The notes beneath the pieces are model-generated. The model saw only the letters and a program-made list of their open reading frames with translations. It was not told the origin of the DNA and searched no databases. Shown here in pieces: positions 1-7,609 of a stretch of 15,946 nt of DNA (position 1 is the stretch's first letter; every line of letters starts with the position of its first letter). Position numbers and translations under genes: made by a program. The stretch is taken from contig JAYSTR010000005.1 of assembly GCA_043719555.1 (NCBI GenBank), positions 1 to 15,946 on the forward strand, in the 5' to 3' direction. This DNA comes from UBA4416 sp043719555. GTDB lineage: Bacteria > Bacteroidota > Bacteroidia > B-17B0 > Aurantibacillaceae.

Positions 1-1908
1 AATGAAGGCGATATGGCAAGTGGAATTGTAGATGTTGGTGTTGGACGATTTCCAGTAAGAAATAAAAGTGAAGCAGAGGCTGTAACGGCTAAGATTGAGC
101 ATTACTATAAACAAAATTATAGTTTTAATCCTAATCAAACAGAATCCAGTTGTTTAGTTGCCGAAAACGATTATCCACAAGGAGATTGGAGAAACTGGGT
201 GACATTTATTGGTGATGATCAAGATGGAAACACACATCAAAATCAAGCAGATTCTTTGGCAAGAAGAGTTTATAGATTATATAAAGATTATAACGTAGAT
301 AAAATTTATTTAGACTCGTATATACAAAGTTCTACACCAGGCGGAGATCGTTATCCAGATGTGGTAAATGATATAAACAAAAGAGTGGAAAAAGGCGCAT
401 TGATTATTAATTATACTGGGCATGGAGGGGAATTAGGATTAAGTGAAGAACGAATAATTGAGGTACCACAAATTTTGGGATGGAATAATAAAAACAACCT
501 ACCATTATTTGTAACAGCAACTTGTGAATTTAGTAGATTTGATGATCCAGATAGAACATCAGCTGGTGAGTATTGTTTTTTAAACCCGAATGGTGGTGCC
601 ATTGGATTGTTTACCACTGTGAGGTTAGCTTTTTCGGATGATAATTTTAGATTAAATGTACTGTTTTTTAAAAACACATTTACTCCAATGGTAAACGGAG
701 AAATGCCGCATTTAGGGGATTTGTATCGCTTAACTAAAAAAGATTTAGGCGCTTCGGGTTTTAATCCGCAATATATGAACTTTGTTATTTTAGGTGACCC
801 AGCTTTAAAGTTAGCGTATCCTAAACAGGAAGTTTATACAACTTCAATAAATACAAATTCAGTCACTGCTTCTTCTTCTGACACACTAAACGCCTTGTCA
901 ATTGTTTCAGTTTCGGGTTATGTAGGCGATAAAAATCAAAATAGATTTACAAATTTTAATGGAGTTTTATATGCAACAGTTTTTGATAAACCATCGGTTA
1001 AAACAACCTTAGCAAATGATCCTGACTCGTATGTTACAACATTTACTTCTCAAGAAAATATCATTTACAAAGGTAAAGCAGAGGTTGTTAATGGCGATTT
1101 CACATTTTCATTTTTAATACCAAAAGATATTTCTTATGATTTTGGGCCAGGTAAAATTAGTTACTACGCCCATAATGGAATTATGGATGGTAGTGGTTAT
1201 TATGATAAGGTTATTATTGGTGGTTCAAACCCTAATGCGTTAGCCGATAATCAAGGACCAAGTGTGAAGTTGTATATGAATGATGAAAAATTTGTATCCG
1301 GAGGATTAACAAATAATAATCCTAAATTATTAGCAGTCATTTCTGATTTAAGTGGTGTAAACACAGTTGGTACAGGAATAGGACATGATGTGGTTGCTGT
1401 ATTAGATGCTAATTCAAACAAACCAATTGTGTTGAATGATTTTTATACTTCGGATTTAAATACCTATCAAAAAGGTAAAATTCGTTATCCGTTAACTAAT
1501 TTATCAGATGGAAATCATACCTTAAGTTTAAAGGTGTGGGATATGCAAAATAATTCGAGTACGGTTACTACGGAATTTGAAGTTGCTGCAAGCGCAGATT
1601 TAGCATTAAAGCATATTTTAAATTATCCGAATCCGTTTACTACTAAAACTCGATTTATTATAGAACACAATCAATGTTGTACGGATTTAAAAGTATTGAT
1701 TCAGATTTATACGATTACAGGGAAATTAGTAAAAACTTTAACTGAAACTATTCATAATGAAGGTTTCCATTTTGAAGGAATAGAGTGGGATGGAAAAGAT
1801 GATTTCGGTGATAAATTAGCAAAAGGTGTTTATATTTATAGAGTGAGTGTTACTGATAAGGAAAGCAAAAACGCTAGCAAAATCGAAAAATTGGTAATTC
1901 TAAAATAA
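1..1908 (+). CDS. porU: PorU, T9SS C25-family sortase (5' end missing)
   Basis: The frame is open from the first base, so the true start lies upstream; 635 residues are visible. In the family, PorU is the gingipain-like (peptidase C25) surface component of the type IX secretion system that removes cargo C-terminal signals and attaches cargo to the cell surface. Seen here: the C25 core with NYTGHGGE, giving a candidate catalytic His at visible residue 141, and TATCEFSRFDDP, giving a candidate Cys at residue 175. A long beta-rich region follows. From about residue 542 there is a tail starting YPNPF and ending in KLVILK, resembling a T9SS C-terminal/FlgD-like Ig domain; in characterised PorU this tail is retained. 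The stop overlaps a possible porV ATG by one base, and the porU-porV order is the usual one. Identification is firm; the N-terminal part cannot be assessed. Confidence 0.93.
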   Translation, partial: NEGDMASGIVDVGVGRFPVRNKSEAEAVTAKIEHYYKQNYSFNPNQTESSCLVAENDYPQGDWRNWVTFIGDDQDGNTHQNQADSLARRVYRLYKDYNVDKIYLDSYIQSSTPGGDRYPDVVNDINKRVEKGALIINYTGHGGELGLSEERIIEVPQILGWNNKNNLPLFVTATCEFSRFDDPDRTSAGEYCFLNPNGGAIGLFTTVRLAFSDDNFRLNVLFFKNTFTPMVNGEMPHLGDLYRLTKKDLGASGFNPQYMNFVILGDPALKLAYPKQEVYTTSINTNSVTASSSDTLNALSIVSVSGYVGDKNQNRFTNFNGVLYATVFDKPSVKTTLANDPDSYVTTFTSQENIIYKGKAEVVNGDFTFSFLIPKDISYDFGPGKISYYAHNGIMDGSGYYDKVIIGGSNPNALADNQGPSVKLYMNDEKFVSGGLTNNNPKLLAVISDLSGVNTVGTGIGHDVVAVLDANSNKPIVLNDFYTSDLNTYQKGKIRYPLTNLSDGNHTLSLKVWDMQNNSSTVTTEFEVAASADLALKHILNYPNPFTTKTRFIIEHNQCCTDLKVLIQIYTITGKLVKTLTETIHNEGFHFEGIEWDGKDDFGDKLAKGVYIYRVSVTDKESKNASKIEKLVILK

Positions 1909-1946
1909 TGATATCTTTGATGCACTCTTTTAATAAAAAAAGAACT

Positions 1947-3176
1947 ATGTTAAAACAAATTTTTTCAACTTTAGGTTTGTCCTTAATCGGAACGACTTCA
2001 TATTTTGCCCAAACAAGTACCGCCTCTACTAATTTATCTACTCAGGATTTAAGTGGACGTGTTAATACAATTACTACAGCCGTGCCATTTTTATTAATTT
2101 GCCCCGACTCTAGAAATGGAGCTATGGGAGAAGTTGGTGCCGCTACTCCGGCTGATGCAAACAGTATGCACTGGAATGTTGGTAAACTTGCTTTTGCCGA
2201 AAAAAAATCAGGAGTTGCCATGTCAATTAATCCTTGGTTAAAACAACTAGTACCTGATATTTATTTATATTATTTATCGTTTTATTCTAAGCTTAGCAAA
2301 ACACAAGCTATTGGCGCTTCTATGCGTTATTTCGATTTAGGTAACATTACATTTACGGATATTGTAGGTAATACTACTGGTCAATTTCGTCCGAATGAAT
2401 TTGCATTTGATTTAGGGTATTCTCAAAAATTATCTGAAACTTTTTCTGCAGGATTATCGATGCGTTATATTCGTTCTAATTTAACAGGAAACTATTCAGT
2501 TAGTGGTGGCCAAGCATACAAGCCTGGAACATCTGTTGCTGCTGATGTAGGTTTATATTATCAATCTAAAAAATTGGTGATTAATGATAAAAAAGCTAAA
2601 GCATCAGGAGGATTAGTAATTAGTAATATTGGCCAAAAAATTTCTTATTCAGGAAATGTAAAAAACTTTATTCCTATTAACTTACGTTTAGGCGGAGGTT
2701 TAAAATTTGACATTGATGACTATAATACGTTTGGTGTATATGCTGATATAAACAAATTATTAGTGCCAACTCACCCTGTTTATGCTAAAGGAGTTAATGG
2801 TTCGGATACCACCGTGATTTTAGCTGGTAAAGATCCTAATGTAAGTGTTACTAAAGGAATGATACAATCTTTTAGTGATGCCCCAGGTGGAAGCAAAGAA
2901 GAATTGAAAGAAATAAATTATAGTGCAGGTTTTGAATACTGGTACGCAAAAACATTTGCTGTTAGAGCGGGGTATTTTAACGAAGCTAAAACAAAAGGTA
3001 ACCGTAAGTTTTTTACTGCAGGTATTGGCGTACGTTATAATGTGTTTGGTTTAGATGCAGCGTATTTAATTCCATTAACTCAAAATCATCCATTACGTAA
3101 TACTTTGCGTTTTACTTTATCATTTGACTTTGATGCGTTTAAAGATCAAAATAAAGATACACCTAAGCCAGAATAG
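1947..3176 (+). CDS. porV: PorV (LptO), T9SS outer-membrane shuttle protein
   Basis: PorV is a FadL-like outer-membrane beta-barrel that collects T9SS cargo from the translocon and hands it to the PorU sortase. From the ATG at 1947 the protein has 409 residues, close to family size. It begins with a clear signal peptide (MLKQIFSTLGLSLIGTTSYF, probable cleavage after A21 before QTS). Alternating beta-strand segments rich in Gly and aromatic residues follow, and it ends in a barrel strand (LRFTLSFDFDAF). An in-frame ATG at 1908, overlapping the porU TAA by one base, would add 13 residues in front of the signal peptide. I prefer 1947 because the positive charge then sits at the N-terminus, but translational coupling from 1908 is possible. 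A strong terminator follows 28 bp after the stop. Confidence 0.92.
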   Translation: MLKQIFSTLGLSLIGTTSYFAQTSTASTNLSTQDLSGRVNTITTAVPFLLICPDSRNGAMGEVGAATPADANSMHWNVGKLAFAEKKSGVAMSINPWLKQLVPDIYLYYLSFYSKLSKTQAIGASMRYFDLGNITFTDIVGNTTGQFRPNEFAFDLGYSQKLSETFSAGLSMRYIRSNLTGNYSVSGGQAYKPGTSVAADVGLYYQSKKLVINDKKAKASGGLVISNIGQKISYSGNVKNFIPINLRLGGGLKFDIDDYNTFGVYADINKLLVPTHPVYAKGVNGSDTTVILAGKDPNVSVTKGMIQSFSDAPGGSKEELKEINYSAGFEYWYAKTFAVRAGYFNEAKTKGNRKFFTAGIGVRYNVFGLDAAYLIPLTQNHPLRNTLRFTLSFDFDAFKDQNKDTPKPE

Positions 3177-3203
3177 AATATATTTTAGGAAATACTCAAT
3201 AAT

Positions 3204-3241
3204 AAAAAAGGCGCGTTATAATTATATATCGCGCCTTTTTT
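3204..3241. terminator. Intrinsic terminator after porV, probably bidirectional
   Basis: A perfect 12-bp inverted repeat (AAAAAAGGCGCG at 3204-3215, CGCGCCTTTTTT at 3230-3241) encloses a 14-nt AT loop. Read on the + strand it is a GC-rich stem followed by a T-run just after porV. Read on the - strand it has the same form, so it could also end transcription coming from the cargo gene at 3517-4384. This is the clearest rho-independent terminator in the window. Confidence 0.9.
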
Positions 3242-3516
3242 ATAAAAGAAAATTATTTAAAATAGATTGTGCAATAAGCCTGCTAAGGATAAGGTAAATA
3301 GAGATATTATTTATTGCGAAAATTTTGTTGACTGCTAATGTTTTCGCGCTAAGCAACGGTTTGATTTGAAACATTGTCTGCCGAAACGCTACTAACAAAG
3401 ATAAATGTTTAATGGTCTTTTGCAAAGCGAAAATAAATGTCTTTCGCGGAGCGACCGCTTTTGCAAAAGCTTTGTTGTCTGCCAAACTGTTGCCAAAGCT
3501 TGTGTTAGGTACTAGG
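3242..3516. other. Non-coding stretch dense in inverted repeats
   Basis: No credible gene is seen. The 3' half is visibly richer in G and C than its surroundings. It holds several short inverted repeats: GCGAAAA/TTTTCGC (3317-3323 with 3341-3347), GCGAAA/TTTCGC near 3427-3448, the perfect 14-bp palindrome GCTTTTGCAAAAGC (3457-3470), and AAGCTTTG/CAAAGCTT (3467-3474 with 3494-3501). The string TTGTCTGCC followed by AAAC occurs twice about 100 bp apart (near 3375 and 3475). This looks like a dispersed-repeat or former insertion boundary downstream of the cargo gene. An 81-codon frame on the - strand runs through the palindromes and ends at the terminator; I regard it as spurious. Confidence 0.45.
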
Positions 3517-4384
3517 TTATTTTATAACAATTATTTTCTTAGCGTCTGAAACACCACTATTTGAAGTTAAGTTATAATAGTAAGTTCCTGCACTAAATTC
3601 TTGCGTGTCTAAAATTAAGATTTCAAATGTATTGTCAACATTATATTCTCTCAGAATTTTACCATTAATATCATAGATATTAATTTTCCCTTTAGTGTCG
3701 CTATTTGTTAATGTATAAGGAATTGTAATTTGTGTACTAGTTGGATTTGGATAAGCGTTAGGTAAAGTATTTGTAGTTGTACTGTTATTTTTCACAATGC
3801 TAGTTGGACCACCACAAGCGTCACATGGTAAAGAACCAGATAAACTATAAATAATTGTGCTGTCACCATTTATTGATTTACACTTCAATTTAAATGAACC
3901 TGAAATATTGAAGTGTAAATCAATAAATAATTGTGCTGTCACCATTTATTGATTTACACTTCAATTTAAATGAACCTGAAATATTGAAAACTTGAAAAGA
4001 AGTTCTATTATTTTGGAGAATTACTGTTCCATTTTCATTTATTACTTTTCCCAGAAATAAAACCGGTGATAATGAATTTTTATATAATAGAATAAACTCT
4101 ATTAAATTATCTGTGTCAAACAAATTGTCTGAAAGTAAAATCACGTCTTTGTATACATCTGAACCGGTAGGTGTTGGAAGGTTAATTGTTTTGTAAATGG
4201 AATGATTAGTATTATAAACTTTCACTTGATTTGATACTAGGTCAATATTGTAATATTTATAACCGCCTGAAGTTAAATTTGAAACTTGCAAATTCCCAAC
4301 ATAGGAATTTTCAATATTAATTTGACTCCTAGATGTTATTGCAAATGCAAATGTTGCTATTGATAATAAAATTGTTTTTTTCAT
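3517..4384 (-). pseudogene. T9SS-sorted secreted protein, split by a 76-bp insertion
   Basis: The 5' part (3920-4384, 154 residues) starts at ATG 4384 with a signal peptide (MKKTILLSIATFAFAITSRS). It stops at a TGA (3920-3922) that lies inside inserted DNA. The 3' part (3517-3945, 142 residues from an internal ATG) repeats the motif GSFKLKCKSINGDSTIIY. It then reads SLSGSLPCDACGG and ends in a type A C-terminal sorting domain (YPNPTSTQITIPYTL, then GTYYYNLTSNSG and a final KKIIVIK). The span of 868 bp minus 76 bp is 792 bp, exactly 264 codons, so removing the insertion gives one 263-residue protein. As it stands, the exported half lacks the sorting tail and the tail half lacks a signal peptide, so the product should not reach the surface. 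The function of the N-terminal region is not recognised. A sequencing or amplification artefact is the alternative. Confidence 0.85.
3847..3988. repeat. 66-bp direct repeat with 10-bp inverted spacer
   Basis: Bases 3847-3912 and 3923-3988 are identical over 66 bp with an offset of 76 bp. The 10-bp spacer (3913-3922, GTGTAAATCA) is the reverse complement of an internal piece of the repeat, TGATTTACAC. As a result a 22-bp arm (3868-3889) is followed by its perfect reverse complement (3907-3928) and then by itself again (3944-3965). The two interarm loops are 17 and 15 nt. The insertion length is not a multiple of three, and it creates the stop that splits the gene. Confidence 0.95.
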
Positions 4385-4580
4385 TTGTCTGTGTAATTAT
4401 GGGTATATGTTTTATGTCTTTATATCTTGTGCCAAACTACCTTATAGGAGGGATTTTACTCCTGTAATATTGCAATTTTTGCAATATTAGATTGGTTTTT
4501 TACTTCTAATAGGTATTTAAATCTAAGCATAATAGTATCAATTATCAAAAGGCGAAATAATTTTTTGGATGCCTATATGC
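4385..4580. other. Intergenic region between mgtE and the cargo gene
   Basis: This 196-bp AT-rich spacer carries the leader of the split cargo gene and the 3' region of mgtE (both - strand). Apart from the hairpin at 4465-4489 and a weaker AGGAG/CTCCT pair (4446-4450 with 4459-4463), I see no gene and no convincing TAnnTTTG promoter for the cargo gene. The string TGCCAAACT occurs here (about 4431) and also on the other side of the cargo gene (about 3480). Confidence 0.5.
4465..4489 (+). terminator. Perfect 10-bp hairpin, possible terminator
   Basis: TAATATTGCA (4465-4474) and TGCAATATTA (4480-4489) form a perfect 10-bp stem with a 5-nt loop. A T-run (4496-4501) follows only on the + strand, after GATTGG, although no + strand gene ends here. 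On the - strand it lies downstream of mgtE but is not followed by T residues. It may be a 3'-end stem for mgtE mRNA, a transcription barrier, or part of a dispersed repeat. Confidence 0.35.
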
Positions 4581-5936
4581 TTAAAATACAGTATACAATA
4601 ATCTACCAACAATAAAGTAAATTGAGATACCCACGATGTCGTTTAAAGTTGTAACAAATGGACCTGTTGCTAATGCAGGATTGATTTTATATCGGTTCAT
4701 GGTTAAAGGAACAAAGGTTCCTAAGAAAGACGCAAATAAAATAACCGTCATTAATGCGATGCTAACTGTAGCTGCTAAATTTAAAGGAGCCTTAATTAAT
4801 ATATTATATCCTAAAATTAAACTTGAACAAACTAAACCGTTAATTAAACCTACCCCTAGTTCTTTAAATAATTTTGGCGCAATTTTATCTGTAATTAAAG
4901 AGTTGTTTGCTAAGCCTTGCACAATAATAGCAGATGATTGAACGCCCACATTGCCACCCATTGCGCCAATTAACGGAATAAAAAATGCCATCTCGGGACG
5001 AATTTGTATATCACCTTCGTAGCCACTAATAATACGTGAACCTACAATACCACCACACATACCAATTAATAACCAAGGAATGCGTGCACGCGATAATTTC
5101 CAAATGGTATCATTACTATCAACATCGGATGAGATACCACTTAATTGCTGAATGTTTTTTTCAGCTTCTTCGCGCATGACATCCACAACGTCATCAATAG
5201 TAATACGTCCAATTAAACGGCCTAACTGATCAATAACAGGCACTACAACTAAATCGTATTTTTGAATAACTTCAGCAACTTCAGTACTTGGTGCAGATGC
5301 TTTTACTGAGATGACATCGGCATCGTAAATTTCTTCAACAAGCGCTAAAGGATGAGAAATAATTAATTTTTTTAAGGAAAGCATTCCTATTAATTTTTCT
5401 TTATCATCCAATACATAAACCGCGTACATTACATCTACGTTTTCTGTTTGACGTCGTATTTCATCAATACACGCACTTACAGTTTCGTGAGCATACACAC
5501 TTACTAATTCCTTTGCCATTAAGGAACCGGCAGTTCCTTCTTCATAATTTAATAAATCGGCAATATCACTTGCCTGATCAATATCTTCTATCTGTGCAAG
5601 AACTTCTTCCTGTATGTTTTCTGGTAATTCATTAATAACATCGGCCGCATCATCGGACTCCATATTATCTAACTGCTCGGCAATTTCTTTGGTTGAAAAG
5701 GTTGCTAAAAAAGCTTCGCGCTTTTCATCTTCCATTTCTAGTAAAGCATCAGCCGCTAATTCTTCATCGAGTAAATCGTATAAATAACTAGACTCTTCTA
5801 AATCTAAACGATTTAAAACTTGGGCAATATCAACAGCATACAACTCATTAAGTTGATCCTTAATAAACACATCATCTTTTTTTTCGATGGCGTTTTTTAA
5901 GTTTTGTAAATACTCATTATTTAATTCGAATTGCAC
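4581..5936 (-). CDS. mgtE: MgtE-family magnesium channel
   Basis: MgtE is a homodimeric inner-membrane Mg2+ channel whose cytoplasmic domains sense Mg2+ and close the pore. The 451-residue protein has the full architecture: an acidic helical MgtE N domain (about residues 20-130), paired CBS domains (about 135-260, with GTAGSLMAKELVSV and IGRITIDDVVDVMREEAEKN), and a five-helix membrane domain (about 285-451). The pore motifs PLIGAMGGNVGVQSSAI and TGPFVTTLNDIVGISIYF are present. D433 is the likely counterpart of the pore Asp of Thermus MgtE. Nothing essential is missing. The start is GTG (5934-5936): an in-frame stop lies three codons further upstream and no ATG lies nearby. It follows the EamA gene by 45 bp on the same strand and may share its transcript. 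No Mg2+ riboswitch-like leader is apparent. Confidence 0.93.
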   Translation of the reverse strand: MQFELNNEYLQNLKNAIEKKDDVFIKDQLNELYAVDIAQVLNRLDLEESSYLYDLLDEELAADALLEMEDEKREAFLATFSTKEIAEQLDNMESDDAADVINELPENIQEEVLAQIEDIDQASDIADLLNYEEGTAGSLMAKELVSVYAHETVSACIDEIRRQTENVDVMYAVYVLDDKEKLIGMLSLKKLIISHPLALVEEIYDADVISVKASAPSTEVAEVIQKYDLVVVPVIDQLGRLIGRITIDDVVDVMREEAEKNIQQLSGISSDVDSNDTIWKLSRARIPWLLIGMCGGIVGSRIISGYEGDIQIRPEMAFFIPLIGAMGGNVGVQSSAIIVQGLANNSLITDKIAPKLFKELGVGLINGLVCSSLILGYNILIKAPLNLAATVSIALMTVILFASFLGTFVPLTMNRYKINPALATGPFVTTLNDIVGISIYFIVGRLLYTVF

Positions 5937-5981
5937 AATAATTGTTTAAGTCGTAAATGTAAGTGTTTAAGTTTAATCTGC

Positions 5982-6875
5982 TTAAGCTTTGTCTAATTTT
6001 TGCTTAATAAATGCATTTAAAAATATGGCAAATAATATAATGGCAAAACCCACATAAAATGTAATAGATAAATCTTTGTTTTCTTTAAATATTAAGCTAG
6101 CTAAAATAATTCCATAAACACCTTCGAGATTTACGGTTAAATTAATAGTATAAGGCGATAAATGTTTCATTAAATTAACACTTGCAATAAAAGGATATAC
6201 GGTACAGACGGCGGCAAGTATAAATAATAGTAACCAATCATTATTGGTAATAGTAAAAAAAGAGCTGTTGAAACCACCAATGCAAGTTAAGTAAATGCTT
6301 AATCCTAATAGAGCCGCTGTTAATTCAATAAAAGATAGCACGGACGATTGAATAGGTTCTTTAGTATCCTGAATTAAAACACCATTAAATACGCTAAAAA
6401 TAGAGGCTGTTAAAGCTGCTAAAACACCTAATAAAATGCCAAGTCCAAATTTAATTTCGACTGAAAATATTAAACAAATAGCTGCAATAATAATGAGTCC
6501 AATAATTAATTCATATAACACAAATTTTCGTTTATAAATTAGTGGCTCGATGATGGCTGTGAACAAAGTACCTGTGCTAAAAGCGGCCATAGTTACTGAT
6601 ACGTTGGAAGCTTTAATAGCACCATAAAAACATAACCAATGCACGCTAATAATTAAGCCAATGGCACTTAATTGTAGCAATTTTTTGAAGGATACTTTTG
6701 GTTTAGTTTTGATATACATTAAATACAAAGCCATAAGTGAAATGGTGATTGCAATACGAAACCAAACTAATTGTAATGCATTGGCACTAATGCCACGCCC
6801 AAGTATAGGCGACCAACCCCAAATAAAAACAATGAAGTGTAATAATAAATGATGTTTGCTTATGTTTTTTAGCAC
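5982..6875 (-). CDS. EamA/DMT-superfamily permease
   Basis: This 297-residue, very hydrophobic protein has about ten predicted transmembrane helices, the size and pattern of the drug/metabolite transporter superfamily with two EamA repeats. The start (HHLLLHFIVFIWGWSPILG) and the second-half motif (INLTVNLEGVYGIILASLIFKENKD) fit that family, where the Glu-containing helix before a short loop is typical. Members export amino acids, metabolites or drugs; the substrate here cannot be inferred. The start is GTG at 6873-6875: an in-frame TAA lies six codons upstream and no ATG occurs before about residue 47, which is too late. It is divergent from the DUF2461 gene (74-bp gap) and lies upstream of mgtE, so it may be the first gene of a two-gene transcript. 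Confidence 0.85.
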   Translation of the reverse strand: MLKNISKHHLLLHFIVFIWGWSPILGRGISANALQLVWFRIAITISLMALYLMYIKTKPKVSFKKLLQLSAIGLIISVHWLCFYGAIKASNVSVTMAAFSTGTLFTAIIEPLIYKRKFVLYELIIGLIIIAAICLIFSVEIKFGLGILLGVLAALTASIFSVFNGVLIQDTKEPIQSSVLSFIELTAALLGLSIYLTCIGGFNSSFFTITNNDWLLLFILAAVCTVYPFIASVNLMKHLSPYTINLTVNLEGVYGIILASLIFKENKDLSITFYVGFAIILFAIFLNAFIKQKLDKA

Positions 6876-6949
6876 GCATAAATGTAAGGTTTGTTAATAT
6901 AAGAAACGATAATAATTTTATCTTTACCTTAATTAAAAATCATTTTATA

Positions 6950-7609
6950 ATGGAAGGAACTCTTAATTTTTTAAAGCAATTAGCTAAAAATAATAACAAG
7001 GAATGGTTTGATATTAACCGTAAAACATACGAGGTAGTTAAAGTAGATTTTATTGCAGTTGTAAAAAACATTATTGATAAGAGTATCCTATTTGATAAAG
7101 AACTAGCAGGGATTGAGGCTAGAAAATGTTTGTTTCGGATTAATAAAGATATACGCTTTAGTAAAGATAAATCGCCCTATAAATTAAATATGGGTGCGAG
7201 TATAAATCCCAATGGAAAAAAAGATATGGGCGCAGGTTATTATTTGCACATAGAACCAGGCAAAAGTTTTTTAGCGGGTGGTTGCTATATGCCACAGCCA
7301 GAAGCTTTAGCAGCTATCCGTCAGGAAATAGATTATAATGCTGCTGATTTTAAGAAAATACTAAATGCGAAAGATTTTAAAACGTATTTTAAAGAGTTAT
7401 CAGACGAAGGGGATAAGTTAAAAACGGCACCAAAAGGTTATCCAAAAGATCACCCTGAATTAAGCTTATTGCAACATAAACATTTTATCGTTGTTCATCA
7501 TATCACTGATGAGCAATTATCAGAAAAGAATTTTCCAACGTATGCAGCCAAAGTATTTAAAGCGATGCATCCGCTTAATTTATTTTTAAGAAATTGTATG
7601 GAAGTTTAA
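6950..7609 (+). CDS. DUF2461 family protein (TIGR02453-like)
   Basis: The 219-residue soluble protein has the hallmarks of the DUF2461 family: an N-terminal TLNFLKQLAKNNNKEWFDIN segment, then RINKDIRFSKDKSPYK and GAGYYLHIEPGKSFLAGG in the middle. The length is typical. The family is widespread in Bacteroidota and other bacteria and has no assigned biochemical function; I see no signal peptide, membrane segment or classical catalytic motif. The ATG at 6950 is the natural start. The gene is divergent from the EamA gene and convergent with the HAD phosphatase gene, whose stop codon directly abuts this one (TAA at 7607-7609 against 7610-7612). Confidence 0.85.
   Translation: MEGTLNFLKQLAKNNNKEWFDINRKTYEVVKVDFIAVVKNIIDKSILFDKELAGIEARKCLFRINKDIRFSKDKSPYKLNMGASINPNGKKDMGAGYYLHIEPGKSFLAGGCYMPQPEALAAIRQEIDYNAADFKKILNAKDFKTYFKELSDEGDKLKTAPKGYPKDHPELSLLQHKHFIVVHHITDEQLSEKNFPTYAAKVFKAMHPLNLFLRNCMEV

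Noticed and set aside
3240..3485. 81-codon open frame on the - strand
   Set aside because: It runs through palindromic repeats, ends at the terminator and shows no protein-like domain pattern. Its hydrophobic stretch is explained by AT-rich sequence.
3440..3516. Possible integron attC site (GTTAGGT near 3504, fits GTTRRRY)
   Set aside because: Only one core site is present; the matching RYYYAAC partner and the paired L arms expected of an attC hairpin are missing, and no integrase is in the window.
3847..3988. CRISPR-like or tandem repeat array
   Set aside because: There are only two copies, separated by a spacer derived from the repeat itself, inside a coding frame; no cas genes or further repeats are present.
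4636..4941. Open frame antisense to mgtE (+ strand)
   Set aside because: It lies wholly within the conserved membrane domain of mgtE on the opposite strand and has no motifs of its own.
6891..6926. Possible promoter for the DUF2461 gene (TTG ... TATCTTTA)
   Set aside because: The -7 box lacks its final G, and the TTG is about 25 bases away instead of about 20; not strong enough to list.
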